Below are positions 23,198-32,901 of a stretch of DNA of 36,219 bases, in pieces. The stretch is from Lentisphaerae bacterium GWF2_50_93 (GTDB lineage Bacteria; Verrucomicrobiota; Lentisphaeria; Victivallales; GWF2-50-93): NCBI GenBank assembly GCA_001804815.1, contig MHBI01000041.1:1-36219 (forward strand), given 5' to 3'. Position numbers and translations under genes: made by a program. The notes under the pieces are model-generated. The model saw only the letters and a list, made by a program, of their open reading frames with translations. It was not told the DNA's origin and did no database searches. How positions within the stretch are numbered: position 1 is the first letter of the stretch; each line of letters starts with the position of its first letter.

Positions 23198-25639
23198 TCA
23201 TCGCATCTTTTCAGACAGTTTCTTTACTTTGTCGGTCTTCAGGAGTTCCGGAAACCTTTTCTGGAGTTCGTCGAACGTCGCCCTGGCTTCCTCAGGATTC
23301 TTCAGCCGCAGCGAAAGTTCGATGCTGAGGATCATCGCCTGCTGTGAAAGTTCCGGATCGTCCGAAAGTATGAATACGGACATCGCATACCTGTTGGCCC
23401 TTGCAAGATCCTCCGGATTCTCCGAAAGTATTGCGGCAAGTCCGAGTCTTGCCCTTGCGGACGCGGTCTTGCTGCCCGAGATGTCTATGCATTTCTCAAA
23501 TACGAGCACGGCTTCGTTCTTCTCGCCTTTTTTTACAAGAGCGGCACCCAGAAGGGAGAGGAGCTCTGAATAGATGTCCTTGTCCTGTGTCTTGATCTTT
23601 TCTCCTTCGCGCAGGAATCTTACGGCTTTTTCAAGCTCTCCTTTCTTTTCGTAGGTGGCGCCCAGTCCGGAGAGCGCTTTTATCCTGTATTCGGGGCTGG
23701 CGTTCTTTGCGACGGTCTGGAAGCATAGGATGGAATCGCCCAGCCTGCCGGTCTCCGAGAATTTATTCCCGATGAAAAGCAGGAGGTCGGGATTTACGGA
23801 TAGGAGACTGCTTTCGGAAGATGCGAAGTCGGCGAAGAGCCTGTCTGATTCCGGATTCGTCTTTTCGGACATGATGGACCAGAGCAGATACTGCCTGCCC
23901 ATCAGGACAAGGCTGTCTTCATATGCGTTTGAATAAGCTATTTTTCTGAAACCTTCGGAGGCGCCGCTGAAATTCCCCCTGATGAAATCAATATATGCCA
24001 GATAGAAGACCGCGCTTCCATGGACCTCCTTTTCGCCTTTGTAGTCATTCTCAATCTTCAGGAGGAGCTCCCGGGGTTCATTGGAATCAGGCTTGTCATA
24101 GAGAATAAGCACGGCCGTCCTCAGCAGTGCTTCGGGATACTGTTTTGATGCAGGATATTTCACCCTTATCTTCTGATAATAATCCAGGGCCTCCTTGTCC
24201 TGTCTTGAGGCCTCGTAGGTCTTTGCCATGCCCATAAGGCATCTTGCCCTGGTTTCCTCGGGGCATTCAGCGAGAATGTCCTTGTAAAGCGCGAGTGCGT
24301 TGTCAATCTGCGACAGAGAGCAATAGAGTTCCGCGAGCGCGAGCTTCAGCGTGTATCTTTCCGGAACGTCGCGCGCAGTCGCGACCGTGTCCTTCATGAA
24401 GGATATTTTCTCGTGGGGTGTTTTAAGGACGGGCATCACCATGCTGCATATGGAAAGTTTGGCTTCAGTAGGAATCCTCCTGCTGGTGATGAAGGACATT
24501 GCGGACTTCGAGGCTTCCGGAATCCTGGTCTGGAGGATCAGGCACTGCACCGACTGGAGCGCGGACCTGGAGAAATATTCAGGTGTTGATTTAGGGGAGG
24601 ATGAGATCTCCGAGAAAGTCCTGATGGCCTCAGCATACTGGTTCTGTTCCATCAGCGCAGAGGCCTTGATGAAATAAAGCTTCTCCGACTGGGCATCAGG
24701 AGCTCCGAGTTTTCCTGTCTCAATGTCGAGTTCGTATATCAGCTTGGGGTATTCCCTGGCGAGGAAGAGGCATTCGAACCTCCTGTAATAAGCCTCTTTC
24801 CCTTCAGGGGAGGAGGGGGATATCAGCCAGAGCTGTTCATAATTGTCGGCGGCCTGGAGATACTGCTTCCTCTCGAAGTTGAGGTTTCCCAGATAGTTCA
24901 TCGCCGCGCTGAGTATCTCGGGAGGCGTGCTCCTGTTGTCGATCAGCGACCTTACGAGCTTCGCTGCGTCCTCCCGGTTGTCTTCCCTGTCGAGAATCCC
25001 TGCAAGATCGAGTCTTGCAAAGGCCGCATAGAGGTCGTCCCTGGAATTAATATTGACAGAGGCCAGCTCGGAAAATTCAGACTTGGCGCCTTTGACATCT
25101 CCGGTTTCCAGCAGGATTCTGCCGAGATGGTAGCAGGCCGCATATTTTACAGGCTTCGACGCCTCCCTGGTGTTCTTGACATCGCGGAGGATTGAAACGG
25201 CCTCCTTTATGTTTTTCTCGTTGCCTGTCCTGAAAAGCGCGATGGAATAGTTGATCTTGACTGCGGGAACTGTTTTGACTGCCGGGAACTTCGAGAAGAA
25301 TATCCTGTAGTTCTCTATCGCCTTTTCAGTGTCGCCGTATGACGAATAAGCTTCGGCAAGCTGTGAAAAGGCGTCTGCGGCAAGAGGATCGTCAGGGAAC
25401 TTTCCGATGATTTTCCTGTATTCGTCAATAGCCATCTGATAATGTCCACGCTGGGAGAGGCCGTCTGCGAGCCTCAGCTGTTCGTCGATGTAGATTTTTT
25501 TCATGTCGCCGGTCACCTCCTGTGCGGAGTGGAGGGAAGGAACGAGGAGGAAGGAGAAAGGAAGAAGGAGACATGAAAGGAACAGGGAAGAAGGAAGAAG
25601 GAAGAAGGAAACACAAGACAGGTTTTGCGGGATTCGCAT
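23198..25639 (-). CDS. Exported TPR-repeat protein of an ExbBD-linked operon
   Basis: The 813-aa protein has a long hydrophobic signal segment (residues 8-38) and then tetratricopeptide-like repeats along its length (for example AEAYSSYGDTEKAIENYRIF, KYAACYHLGRILLETGDVKGA, ALSGLGATYEKKGELEKAVRF). It is probably periplasmic and works as a scaffold, comparable in position to CpoB/YbgF of Tol systems. The ATG at 25639 overlaps the exbD stop (TAATG) and has GGAG 7 bases upstream, so translation is likely coupled. A longer in-frame start at 25714 lies inside exbD and is less likely. Confidence 0.85.
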   Translation of the reverse strand: MRIPQNLSCVSFFLLPSSLFLSCLLLPFSFLLVPSLHSAQEVTGDMKKIYIDEQLRLADGLSQRGHYQMAIDEYRKIIGKFPDDPLAADAFSQLAEAYSSYGDTEKAIENYRIFFSKFPAVKTVPAVKINYSIALFRTGNEKNIKEAVSILRDVKNTREASKPVKYAACYHLGRILLETGDVKGAKSEFSELASVNINSRDDLYAAFARLDLAGILDREDNREDAAKLVRSLIDNRSTPPEILSAAMNYLGNLNFERKQYLQAADNYEQLWLISPSSPEGKEAYYRRFECLFLAREYPKLIYELDIETGKLGAPDAQSEKLYFIKASALMEQNQYAEAIRTFSEISSSPKSTPEYFSRSALQSVQCLILQTRIPEASKSAMSFITSRRIPTEAKLSICSMVMPVLKTPHEKISFMKDTVATARDVPERYTLKLALAELYCSLSQIDNALALYKDILAECPEETRARCLMGMAKTYEASRQDKEALDYYQKIRVKYPASKQYPEALLRTAVLILYDKPDSNEPRELLLKIENDYKGEKEVHGSAVFYLAYIDFIRGNFSGASEGFRKIAYSNAYEDSLVLMGRQYLLWSIMSEKTNPESDRLFADFASSESSLLSVNPDLLLFIGNKFSETGRLGDSILCFQTVAKNASPEYRIKALSGLGATYEKKGELEKAVRFLREGEKIKTQDKDIYSELLSLLGAALVKKGEKNEAVLVFEKCIDISGSKTASARARLGLAAILSENPEDLARANRYAMSVFILSDDPELSQQAMILSIELSLRLKNPEEARATFDELQKRFPELLKTDKVKKLSEKMR

Positions 25640-26073
25640 TACTTCTCCAGTGAGTTCGGTGATTTGTCTGGAAGGGTTGCGAATGAGACATTTCCAATGT
25701 CGACATTCTTGCATATGTCGAGGATTGTGATGACCTTTTCATATGAAGTCTGTTTGTCGGCCCGTATTATCACCGGCTGCCCCGGATACATCTTGGCCTG
25801 TTCGCCTAGCAGGCTGCCGAGCCTCTCATGGGTATATTCGACGGAGTTCAGGAAGACGTGTCCTTCGGAATCGATGTTAATCACTATTTCCAGGGGGGAT
25901 TTTGGAGCCATGTCGCCGGTCTTCGAGGTTGGGATGCTTATGCCGAGCTTCAGCTCCCATTCGGCGTATATTGAGGCTGATATGAAGAACAGGAGGATCA
26001 GGAATGCGATATCCACCATCGGCGCGATCTGGAATCCTATGCCCGTCTCCCTGCAGTGTTTCTTGAAGTTCAT
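25639..26073 (-). CDS. exbD: ExbD/TolR-type biopolymer transport protein
   Basis: The 144-aa protein has one transmembrane helix (about 20-38) starting with APMVDIAFLILLFF. D21 is the conserved proton-pathway aspartate. A periplasmic TolR-like domain follows (VINIDSEGHVFLN, QPVIIRADKQTSYEKVITILD). With ExbB it should form a proton-driven inner-membrane motor. GAGG lies 6 bases before the ATG, 15 bp after the exbB stop. Confidence 0.95.
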   Translation of the reverse strand: MNFKKHCRETGIGFQIAPMVDIAFLILLFFISASIYAEWELKLGISIPTSKTGDMAPKSPLEIVINIDSEGHVFLNSVEYTHERLGSLLGEQAKMYPGQPVIIRADKQTSYEKVITILDICKNVDIGNVSFATLPDKSPNSLEK

Positions 26074-26088
26074 GATGGCCTCAGATGA

Positions 26089-26862
26089 TTATTTGTGTTT
26101 TACGATGTCGAGCATCATCCTGGAGATCCTGCTGCTCCTGGACTCAAGTTCAGTTATTATGCCTTTCACGCGGCCCCTGAAGAACGCATATATGAGCATT
26201 GCCGGAATCGCGATCACGAGGCCCGCCGCCGTGTTCGTGAACGCTATGGCCACACCCTTCGCCACCAGGGTCGGACGCGGTGTCATGGCTTCGGACTGGA
26301 GCGCGCCGAAGGAGATTATCATTCCTATCACGGTACCGAGAAGACCTACGAGCGGGGAGACGATGGCGATATCCTGGAGATATTGAATCCTCTCCCATAG
26401 GGTTCCCGCCTGCCTTGAGCCTTCGTCCTCCATGGCGTCCTTTATCATTTCATATGTTGCATGCGGGCTTTTTACGACCTCAATTCCGGAGAGGACCACC
26501 TTTGCGAGCGGAGCATCGTTCTTCAGGCAGATCTCCTCCAGGAGCAGGACATCCTTCTTCTTCACGGCCTCCTCGATCTGATTGAGGAGAGGGGTGGGTA
26601 CAATCAATTCCCGCCTTAATGAAAGCAGATAGTAGAATATGAGGCAGACTGCAAGGAAGGAAAGGGCGTATAGCGCCGGCATGAGCGGGCCGCCCTTGTT
26701 CAGCATTTCACCCAGGTTCGCTGTTTTTTCAGGTGCCGGGGATTCGGCCTTGACGAGCCTCGGGGTCTCGGAAGCAGGTGCTGCATCAGCGGAATATGTT
26801 GAAAGCGCCGTGGCGTACAGGGTTAAAATGGCAAGCAGGCCTGCAAATAGATAAGTTTTCAA
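26089..26862 (-). CDS. exbB: ExbB/TolQ-type proton channel protein
   Basis: The 257-aa product has an N-terminal hydrophobic segment that may be a signal peptide (1-24), an Ala/Pro-rich stretch, and three transmembrane helices at about 60-80, 166-187 and 203-228. The MotA/TolQ/ExbB signature is VSPLVGLLGTVIGMI with IAFTNTAAGLVIAIPA. It is the first gene of the exbB-exbD-TPR operon. The start is TTG, chosen because AGAGG lies 5 bases upstream and the hydrophobic segment begins directly. Confidence 0.93.
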   Translation of the reverse strand: MKTYLFAGLLAILTLYATALSTYSADAAPASETPRLVKAESPAPEKTANLGEMLNKGGPLMPALYALSFLAVCLIFYYLLSLRRELIVPTPLLNQIEEAVKKKDVLLLEEICLKNDAPLAKVVLSGIEVVKSPHATYEMIKDAMEDEGSRQAGTLWERIQYLQDIAIVSPLVGLLGTVIGMIISFGALQSEAMTPRPTLVAKGVAIAFTNTAAGLVIAIPAMLIYAFFRGRVKGIITELESRSSRISRMMLDIVKHK

Positions 26863-26948
26863 AATTACCTCTCATTATTATTTGAAATTTATAAAGTGAT
26901 ATGACATAATATATACTTTAATTACTTAAATTCCATGTTCGCTCACAG

Positions 26949-26979
26949 TTGATGAAGCCTGTTCTGCGGATGTTATAAT
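26949..26979 (+). promoter_or_regulatory. Extended -10 promoter of the methyltransferase gene
   Basis: TGTTATAAT at 26971-26979 is a perfect extended -10 element. A TTGATG at 26949 is a possible -35 with a 19-bp spacer. It predicts a leader of only about 9 bases before the ATG at 26995. Confidence 0.55.
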
Positions 26980-26994
26980 CTCGAAAGGTTCTTG

Positions 26995-27561
26995 ATGAGA
27001 CTTTTGAAGGAATTCGTGAGGGATCCGGTTGGGATAGGCACAGTGCTGCCTAGTTCAAGGTATCTGGCCAGGGAAATGACTTCCGAAATAGGTCTTGAAC
27101 GCGCCGAGACTGTCGTGGAAATAGGTCCCGGCAGCGGTGTTTTCACTTCCCAAATACTCAAGATGATAACTTCAAAGGCGAAGTTCTTCGTCGTCGAGCT
27201 CAATCCCAGAATACACGAGCATCTTTCTGAAAAGTATCCCAACGTCAAGATATACAATGAAAGCGCCGAGAACCTTCCAGAGCTCATCAAGAAGGAGAAG
27301 ATGAATTCGGTGGATGTAGTTGTCTCAAGCCTGCCATGGGTTTCATTCCCCCCTGAACTTCAGGACAAGCTCATGGATGCGATCTACAAGACGATGACAA
27401 AAGGCGGAAGATTTTCAACCTACGGCTACATACATGGCAAGATCATGCCGCGCGGCCATTCGATAAAGAAACTCCTCAAGTCGAAGTTCCACACCGTAGA
27501 TACGTCGGAAATCGTCTGGCAGAACCTGCCTCCCGCCTTCGTGTACAAATGCAAGAAATAA
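26995..27561 (+). CDS. SAM-dependent methyltransferase, phospholipid N-methyltransferase (PmtA)-like
   Basis: The 188-aa protein has a Rossmann methyltransferase core: motif I VEIGPGSGVF at 41-50, acidic VVELNP at about 66-71, and SSLPW at 111-115 in place of the NPPY-type motif IV. The N-terminus (FVRDPVGIGTVLPSSRYLAREM) is typical of PmtA-like enzymes, which methylate phosphatidylethanolamine, and of proteins annotated as rRNA adenine dimethylases. Lipid methylation is the better guess but the substrate is unproven. AAAGG lies 6-7 bases before the ATG. It converges on the phosphofructokinase gene with a shared hairpin. Confidence 0.8.
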   Translation: MRLLKEFVRDPVGIGTVLPSSRYLAREMTSEIGLERAETVVEIGPGSGVFTSQILKMITSKAKFFVVELNPRIHEHLSEKYPNVKIYNESAENLPELIKKEKMNSVDVVVSSLPWVSFPPELQDKLMDAIYKTMTKGGRFSTYGYIHGKIMPRGHSIKKLLKSKFHTVDTSEIVWQNLPPAFVYKCKK

Positions 27562-27580
27562 ATTCCGGCAGGGAATTTAT
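27558..27580. terminator. Bidirectional terminator between convergent genes
   Basis: ATAAATTCC (27558-27566) pairs with GGAATTTAT (27572-27580) around a 5-nt loop, with T-rich sequence on the right and A-rich sequence on the left. It overlaps both stop codons. Confidence 0.65.
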
Positions 27581-28881
27581 TATTTGAATTCCGGCTGCCT
27601 GGTAATCTGCATGACGCTCTGCCAGAGCGTCATGTCCGGATCAATCTTCTTGCGTTCGCTTGTCGCAAGCACGATCGGGACGTGCGTGAAGTCATTCCCC
27701 CAGTATCCTACGACCATGTCGGTGCAGCCCATCATCGCGGCATGTACGGCCGACTGCGAGAACAGCAGGCAGTAGACTGCATCAGTCCCTCGGGCGTCCA
27801 CGCTTCTTATGACATAGCTCGGGTCGAAATATTTCATGCTCACTTCGAAGTTCTTCTCCCTGCCGTATGCGACGATCCCCCCCCGCAGATATTCGCCGAT
27901 ATTGTTGTGCTTGACATTGCCCGAGGCATCCTTCTGGACAGGCATATCCTTGAAGAGATCCTGGCCGGCGCCTTCGGCGATAATGATTACGGCGTGCTGT
28001 TTTGCAGCCAATCTCTTGCGGAGATGTTCGAGGAACCCGCCCGGGCCGTCGAGCTTGAAGGGCACTTCAGGGACAAAACAGTAGTTGACGACGCTGTTTG
28101 CGAGAGTCGCAAGCGCGGCGATGAATCCGCTGTCCCTTCCCATCACATGTATCAGGCCGACCCCGTTGTAGGCGCCCTTTGCTTCATTGTGCGCACAGGT
28201 TATGATCGGATGAGTTGCGTATATCGCAGTCTCTACGCCGAATGTCCTCTGCATGAATGAAATGTCATTGTCGATGGTTTTTGGAATGCCTATCACGCTT
28301 ATCTTCAAGTTTCGTTTCTGGACCTCCGCGGCTATGGCATGTGCGCCCCGCAGCGTCCCATCGCCACCTATGCAGAAAAGCATGTTTACGTCCATGGTCA
28401 CAAGGGAGTCGACCATGACGCCGATGTCCTGGTTCCCTCTGGATGAACCGAGGATTGTGCCTCCGTCCGAATGGATGTCGTCGACGTTTTCGGGCGTGAG
28501 CAGTATTGGCGAAAGGCCGAATTCAGGATTAAGGCCGCGATATCCGTATTTTATTCCAAGCACTTCCTGGACTCCGTAGCTTTCCATCAGAGTGCCGACC
28601 AGCCCCTTGATGACGTTGTTGAGTCCGGGACAGAGGCCGCCTGCGGTCAGGACAGCCGCCTTGGATTTTTTCGGATCATGGAAAATCTTTTCGCGTGGGC
28701 CCGCCCTTTCGAAAGAGAGATATCTGCCGAATTCATTCATTTCATTCTTTAGTGAATCAGGATGGACTGAATACACGGCTGTAGCTGATTCCGAAAGATA
28801 CTTGGCATCACCGAGTGGGGAATTCAACTCGGCCTTTCCGAGCCTGCTGATGGAAAAGTCTTCGGGTCTTAGTTTTTTCAT
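27580..28881 (-). CDS. 6-phosphofructokinase, PfkA superfamily
   Basis: The 433-aa enzyme phosphorylates fructose 6-phosphate in glycolysis. Motifs: GGLCPGLNNVI at 81-91, GGDGT at 172-176, PKTIDND at 200-206 and MGRDSGF. Family residues that predict the phosphate donor are mixed: G175 as in ATP enzymes, K201 as in PPi enzymes. That pair occurs in the plant and trypanosome ATP-dependent group, so ATP is favoured but not certain. AGAGG lies about 10 bases before the ATG. It is the third of three closely spaced same-strand genes (U32 protein, LptD, PFK; gaps 41 and 46 bp). Confidence 0.93.
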   Translation of the reverse strand: MKKLRPEDFSISRLGKAELNSPLGDAKYLSESATAVYSVHPDSLKNEMNEFGRYLSFERAGPREKIFHDPKKSKAAVLTAGGLCPGLNNVIKGLVGTLMESYGVQEVLGIKYGYRGLNPEFGLSPILLTPENVDDIHSDGGTILGSSRGNQDIGVMVDSLVTMDVNMLFCIGGDGTLRGAHAIAAEVQKRNLKISVIGIPKTIDNDISFMQRTFGVETAIYATHPIITCAHNEAKGAYNGVGLIHVMGRDSGFIAALATLANSVVNYCFVPEVPFKLDGPGGFLEHLRKRLAAKQHAVIIIAEGAGQDLFKDMPVQKDASGNVKHNNIGEYLRGGIVAYGREKNFEVSMKYFDPSYVIRSVDARGTDAVYCLLFSQSAVHAAMMGCTDMVVGYWGNDFTHVPIVLATSERKKIDPDMTLWQSVMQITRQPEFK

Positions 28882-28927
28882 GATATGATCGCCTCTGGGG
28901 AGTTTTTATTTAAATTAAAAGAAATTC

Positions 28928-31510
28928 CTATTCTCCGCTGCTCTCGCCGGCGCCGCCGCCGCCAGGCGACGTCGACTGCTTGGCCATGATCTTGGCGGAG
29001 GGCGCCGCCGTAAGATAAAGCATTATGCCGACGGTATGCTTTGTTTCCTTGCTGTCGTTGTCGTCGTTGTTCTGCCTGATGCCATATTCGAGGGCAAGTT
29101 CCCAGCAGTGGAAAGTCCTTATCAGCCTCAGCATGCTCTGGTTTATCATGTGGTTGTCTATATCGTAGATGAGCTCGATTTCACCCCTGGTCTTCGGCAT
29201 GACAGGGAATTCCAGCTTGCCGCGGACCGACTGGAATTTTGAATATCGGGATATGAAGGCGGTTCCGGAATTGATGTCGGTCAGAGAACTTCCCATGGAA
29301 TACGTGCTCCTCTGGCTGTAGTTCCTCTGGTAGTTGTAGCCCAGCGAAGCCTTCCATTCATCAGTGATATCGTAGGTCATCCCGATCTGGAACTTGTTTA
29401 TGGAGAAGGAGCCTGAATCAATCAGCAGCTGTGAAAGTATATGGAAGTCATTGAACGGATCCAGTTCAATCTTGGTCCCGAAATCCCCCAGGTTCTTGAA
29501 ATCTTCGCCGTTGGTGTCCTGTTCCTTGTTGAAATGGAAGTCCCAGTAGTTCTCAATCGACGCCCAGGTGTAGATCTCCTCCTTGTTGTAGTCGCCGCGC
29601 CTCGTCTGCAGCCTGTTTTTGAGGCCAAGCCTTATGAAGTTCTGCTCGTCTATCCTGTCGATGTCGTCGAAATAGTATATCTTGTCGCGGCTGAGGGTCG
29701 GCTCGGGAATGAAATTATAGTTGACATATGGGACCATGACATGCCTGATGCCGTCAATGTCCCAGAATGCGCTCTTGGCGTCGTTCCATGTCCTGTAGAT
29801 CTTCGTGTTCATCTCGATGCCTGTTTCCGCCGCGACACGGAATTTATCGCCGCCCTTGTCATCGTAGTTCACGACATCTCCTGTGACCTGCTCACCCTGT
29901 GCATTGTCGACCGAGAACATCGTGTTCAAGTCATCTGGCGACACTTTTGTCTTCGAGGTCTTCGAATAGTATGTCATTCTGAAGCCGGCTCGCGGCAGGA
30001 TGTTCAGCCAGTCGAGCTGGATTGGATAGTAGAACATGTGCAGGGAATCGAACCTGAAGGCCTTGTAGTCCTTCGGATCGATTTTGTTGCCCATCGTCCT
30101 GGCATCGTCATATTCGCGCCATTTCATCCAGAAGTAGCCTGCGCTGTTTTCGCCCTGGTAGTAGATGTTGCTGCCGAAAAGTTCCTGCCTGGGTATGTCG
30201 AGCCTTCCTTCAGGCAGCCTCTGCACTTCGGAGAAGAAGTCATTTATCCTCTGGCGGTAGTTGACCGATGCCGTGAAGCGGTTGAACTGGTAGTCGAGCG
30301 ACGCAAATGTCGGAGGCTGCGGATCGTCGTTGTACCTGTCGCGGAAAAAGTCATATAGGAAATTCGCGTCGCTCAGCTTCTCGATCTGCCCGCGGAAATC
30401 CATCCTCGGCGTTATATGTGACAGGTTGTTGAGTTTCAGGTCGTAGCGCCCGTGGTCGATGTCGAAACGCTGGTTGGAGGGAGCCGCCTTGTAGGGATCC
30501 TGGTCATAAAGCCCGTATGCAAACCCGTAGGTCTTGGTCTTTTCAGTGGTTATGTCGAGGTCAAGTCCGCCGCCAGGGCCGCGCTTGAAGTAATAGTCGA
30601 GGTAGAGCCCGGTCTCGATATGCGGATAGCCATATAGGATGAACCGTTTTCTCGTCTGGACGAAATATCCCCAGTCGGAGTCCTGCCCCCCCCTTATCTG
30701 CCAGCCCCATCCCGATGAATCATTTGGCTTGTATACGAAAGGAAGCGGAAGGACGGGGACTCCGGCGATATTCACCCAGCACCAGTATGCCCAGATGTCA
30801 TATCTTCCGACATCCCTGCTGCCCTTGTTGGAGATGTCTGAAAATCCTTTCTGGGGGATGAGCCTGATCTTGCTGGCGGTGACGGAATAATGCTCCTGAT
30901 GGTCGGCGATGTATTCGCAGGAAGTCATTTCAGCGTTGTAGATGGTTATCGAGCCGTCCGCCTCGCGTTCGGCGCTTTCACCCCTGAAATAATAAAGTCC
31001 GACAGAACCCTCGTACTTTCCGAGATCGAATACGCCGCTTGTCAGGTTCCCAACCGCCTTCTCGCCCTGCCAGTCCAGCTTTTCAGTCACGGTCCTGACC
31101 AGTATCTTCTGCCTGCCCGAAGGCATGTTCACATAGCTTTCAACGGTGACCTTGACTTTCGGATCCGCCTGGAGCTTCTTGAGCTCCTCCTCAGTGACCT
31201 GGGACTGGCCGGGGACCCTCCTGATCAGCTTGACATTGCCGACGGCTTCAACGTCCTTCGTGGAAACATTGACGATTATCTTGTCGCATGTGATGAATAT
31301 CTGCTTGTAGCGGAGCTTGACATTGCCGTTTCCGATGATGTTGTTCCCCTGGAACTCGAGCTTGTTGGCCGTGGCGTTGACATCCTCCTTCATGATCGCG
31401 GACAAAACGTCGGCGGCATCCGCTTCAGGAAGGGATGAAAACATGAGTGCAAGTGCGAAGAGCACCGCAAAACATAGCAGTGTTATTTTACCTTTTCTTC
31501 CCAATCCCAA
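28928..31510 (-). CDS. lptD: LPS-assembly outer-membrane protein LptD
   Basis: The 860-aa protein has a signal peptide (about 1-33) and an OstA/LptA-like beta-jellyroll near 45-100 (ATANKLEFQGNNIIGNGNVKLRY, IFITCDKIIVNVSTKDVEAVGNV). A long region rich in alternating aromatic and polar residues follows and fits the C-terminal outer-membrane barrel (for example SLDYQFNRFTASVNYRQRI). LptD inserts lipopolysaccharide into the outer leaflet. The likely start is TTG at 31510, near a weak GGGA; a second TTG two codons on is also possible. No ATG lies before the signal sequence. Confidence 0.9.
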   Translation of the reverse strand: MGLGRKGKITLLCFAVLFALALMFSSLPEADAADVLSAIMKEDVNATANKLEFQGNNIIGNGNVKLRYKQIFITCDKIIVNVSTKDVEAVGNVKLIRRVPGQSQVTEEELKKLQADPKVKVTVESYVNMPSGRQKILVRTVTEKLDWQGEKAVGNLTSGVFDLGKYEGSVGLYYFRGESAEREADGSITIYNAEMTSCEYIADHQEHYSVTASKIRLIPQKGFSDISNKGSRDVGRYDIWAYWCWVNIAGVPVLPLPFVYKPNDSSGWGWQIRGGQDSDWGYFVQTRKRFILYGYPHIETGLYLDYYFKRGPGGGLDLDITTEKTKTYGFAYGLYDQDPYKAAPSNQRFDIDHGRYDLKLNNLSHITPRMDFRGQIEKLSDANFLYDFFRDRYNDDPQPPTFASLDYQFNRFTASVNYRQRINDFFSEVQRLPEGRLDIPRQELFGSNIYYQGENSAGYFWMKWREYDDARTMGNKIDPKDYKAFRFDSLHMFYYPIQLDWLNILPRAGFRMTYYSKTSKTKVSPDDLNTMFSVDNAQGEQVTGDVVNYDDKGGDKFRVAAETGIEMNTKIYRTWNDAKSAFWDIDGIRHVMVPYVNYNFIPEPTLSRDKIYYFDDIDRIDEQNFIRLGLKNRLQTRRGDYNKEEIYTWASIENYWDFHFNKEQDTNGEDFKNLGDFGTKIELDPFNDFHILSQLLIDSGSFSINKFQIGMTYDITDEWKASLGYNYQRNYSQRSTYSMGSSLTDINSGTAFISRYSKFQSVRGKLEFPVMPKTRGEIELIYDIDNHMINQSMLRLIRTFHCWELALEYGIRQNNDDNDSKETKHTVGIMLYLTAAPSAKIMAKQSTSPGGGGAGESSGE

Positions 31511-31551
31511 ATTCCCAGATTTAAATTAAAGGTCGTAATATAACTGATGTT

Positions 31552-32808
31552 TTATTCAAGTCCAGTATCAGAAAGGAGATACACCTTATCATTTTTCCTC
31601 GATTTGAAATCGATTGGAAATGTCGCAGTATGCCCTTTCCCGGCGCGGTCGACGCTCTTTCCAGACATCATCAGCGATTTGACCTTCAATTTCCGGGCTC
31701 CAGTGGTATGGCCGGTGATGAGTATCTCGTCCCCTGTCTCCAGATCTCCGGCTGACAGGTTTATCTCAGCTATTCCGGGCTTGTGGAAATAATTCAGAAT
31801 CTCCCCGACATGGATCTTCTTCTTCGAGGCCTTGCTTCCTGATATGCCGCTCCATTCGCCGGCCTTGTCCCCAAGATAGTATCCGCCATGCCAGAATCCG
31901 CGGTTGAACACGGCTTCAAGCCCGTCTTCTAGCTTCCTTGACGCTCCCGGTGTAAGCTTTCCTCTGGACCATAGTTCGACCGCCTTCCTGTATGCCTCGG
32001 TTACGTTGTAGGCATAGTCGGGAGCCCTTCCGCGCCCTTCGATTTTAAGTATTGATACCCCCGCATCCAGGATCTGTCCGAGTATCCTTATAGTGCACAG
32101 GTCGCGTGGCGACATCACATACTGGTTCTCGACCGCCATCTCAAATCCCGTCTCTTCGTCCTTGACCAGGTATTTCCGCCTGCATGGCTGATAGCAGTCG
32201 CCGCGGTTCGCGGAACTGTTGTAGGCCGCAAGGCTCATGTAGCATTTCCCCGAGATCGACACGCATAGCGCACCATGCACGAAAAGCTCGATCCTTACAA
32301 GTTCTCCCGACGGTCCGCATATCCTGTCCTTCCTGATCGTTTCGATGATGTATTGTATCTGTCCAAGATCCAGCTCCCTCGCCATCACCATCACATCCGC
32401 GAACTTCGCAAAGAACTTCACGGCTTCAATGTTCGAGACGTTCGCCTGTACGGAAATATGTACGGGAATGCCTATGGAGCCGGCATACCGGATCGCGGAA
32501 ACATCGCTTGCGATGATCGCGCATATTCCTGCGGATTTCGCGGCGTCGCAGATCTTCTTCATCTCAGGGATGTCGGAATCATAGATTATTGTATTGAGTG
32601 CGAGATAGGACTTGACCCCGCATCTCCCGCATATCCTCGATATCCTTGCAAGATCCTTCAATGTGAAGTTCTCAGACGCCCTTGACCGCATGTTGAGCTT
32701 CCCGACCCCGAAATAGACTGAATCGGCCCCGGCCCTGATGGCCGCGGACAGCGATTCCCATGAGCCGACAGGCGCAGTTATCTCAATGCTTTTTCTTTTC
32801 TTTTCCAT
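31552..32808 (-). CDS. Peptidase U32 family protein (TrhP/RlhA-like)
   Basis: The 418-aa protein is a U32-family member. The core motif is ELFVHGALCVSISGKCYMS followed by RGDCYQPCRRKY, which places four cysteines as in members that bind an iron-sulphur cluster. Characterised relatives hydroxylate tRNA uridine 34 (TrhP) or 23S rRNA (RlhA) or work in anaerobic ubiquinone synthesis (UbiU/V), rather than acting as proteases. A modification role is inferred. The ATG at 32808 begins the conserved part. An upstream TTG at 32910 would read through the hairpin element 32902-32970. Confidence 0.9.
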   Translation of the reverse strand: MEKKRKSIEITAPVGSWESLSAAIRAGADSVYFGVGKLNMRSRASENFTLKDLARISRICGRCGVKSYLALNTIIYDSDIPEMKKICDAAKSAGICAIIASDVSAIRYAGSIGIPVHISVQANVSNIEAVKFFAKFADVMVMARELDLGQIQYIIETIRKDRICGPSGELVRIELFVHGALCVSISGKCYMSLAAYNSSANRGDCYQPCRRKYLVKDEETGFEMAVENQYVMSPRDLCTIRILGQILDAGVSILKIEGRGRAPDYAYNVTEAYRKAVELWSRGKLTPGASRKLEDGLEAVFNRGFWHGGYYLGDKAGEWSGISGSKASKKKIHVGEILNYFHKPGIAEINLSAGDLETGDEILITGHTTGARKLKVKSLMMSGKSVDRAGKGHTATFPIDFKSRKNDKVYLLSDTGLE

Positions 32809-32901
32809 AATTGTCTTTCTGGGATATGTATTTTTCTTCCCGGCTGCAAGTGCGGGCAATGCGCCAGTCTTTCTGTTTGATCTTACCTTTTTTGCACGCA
32901 A

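Noticed and set aside
29441..30358. 305-codon open frame antisense to lptD
   Set aside because: Valine- and glutamate-rich shadow translation without a ribosome site; lptD is convincing on the other strand.
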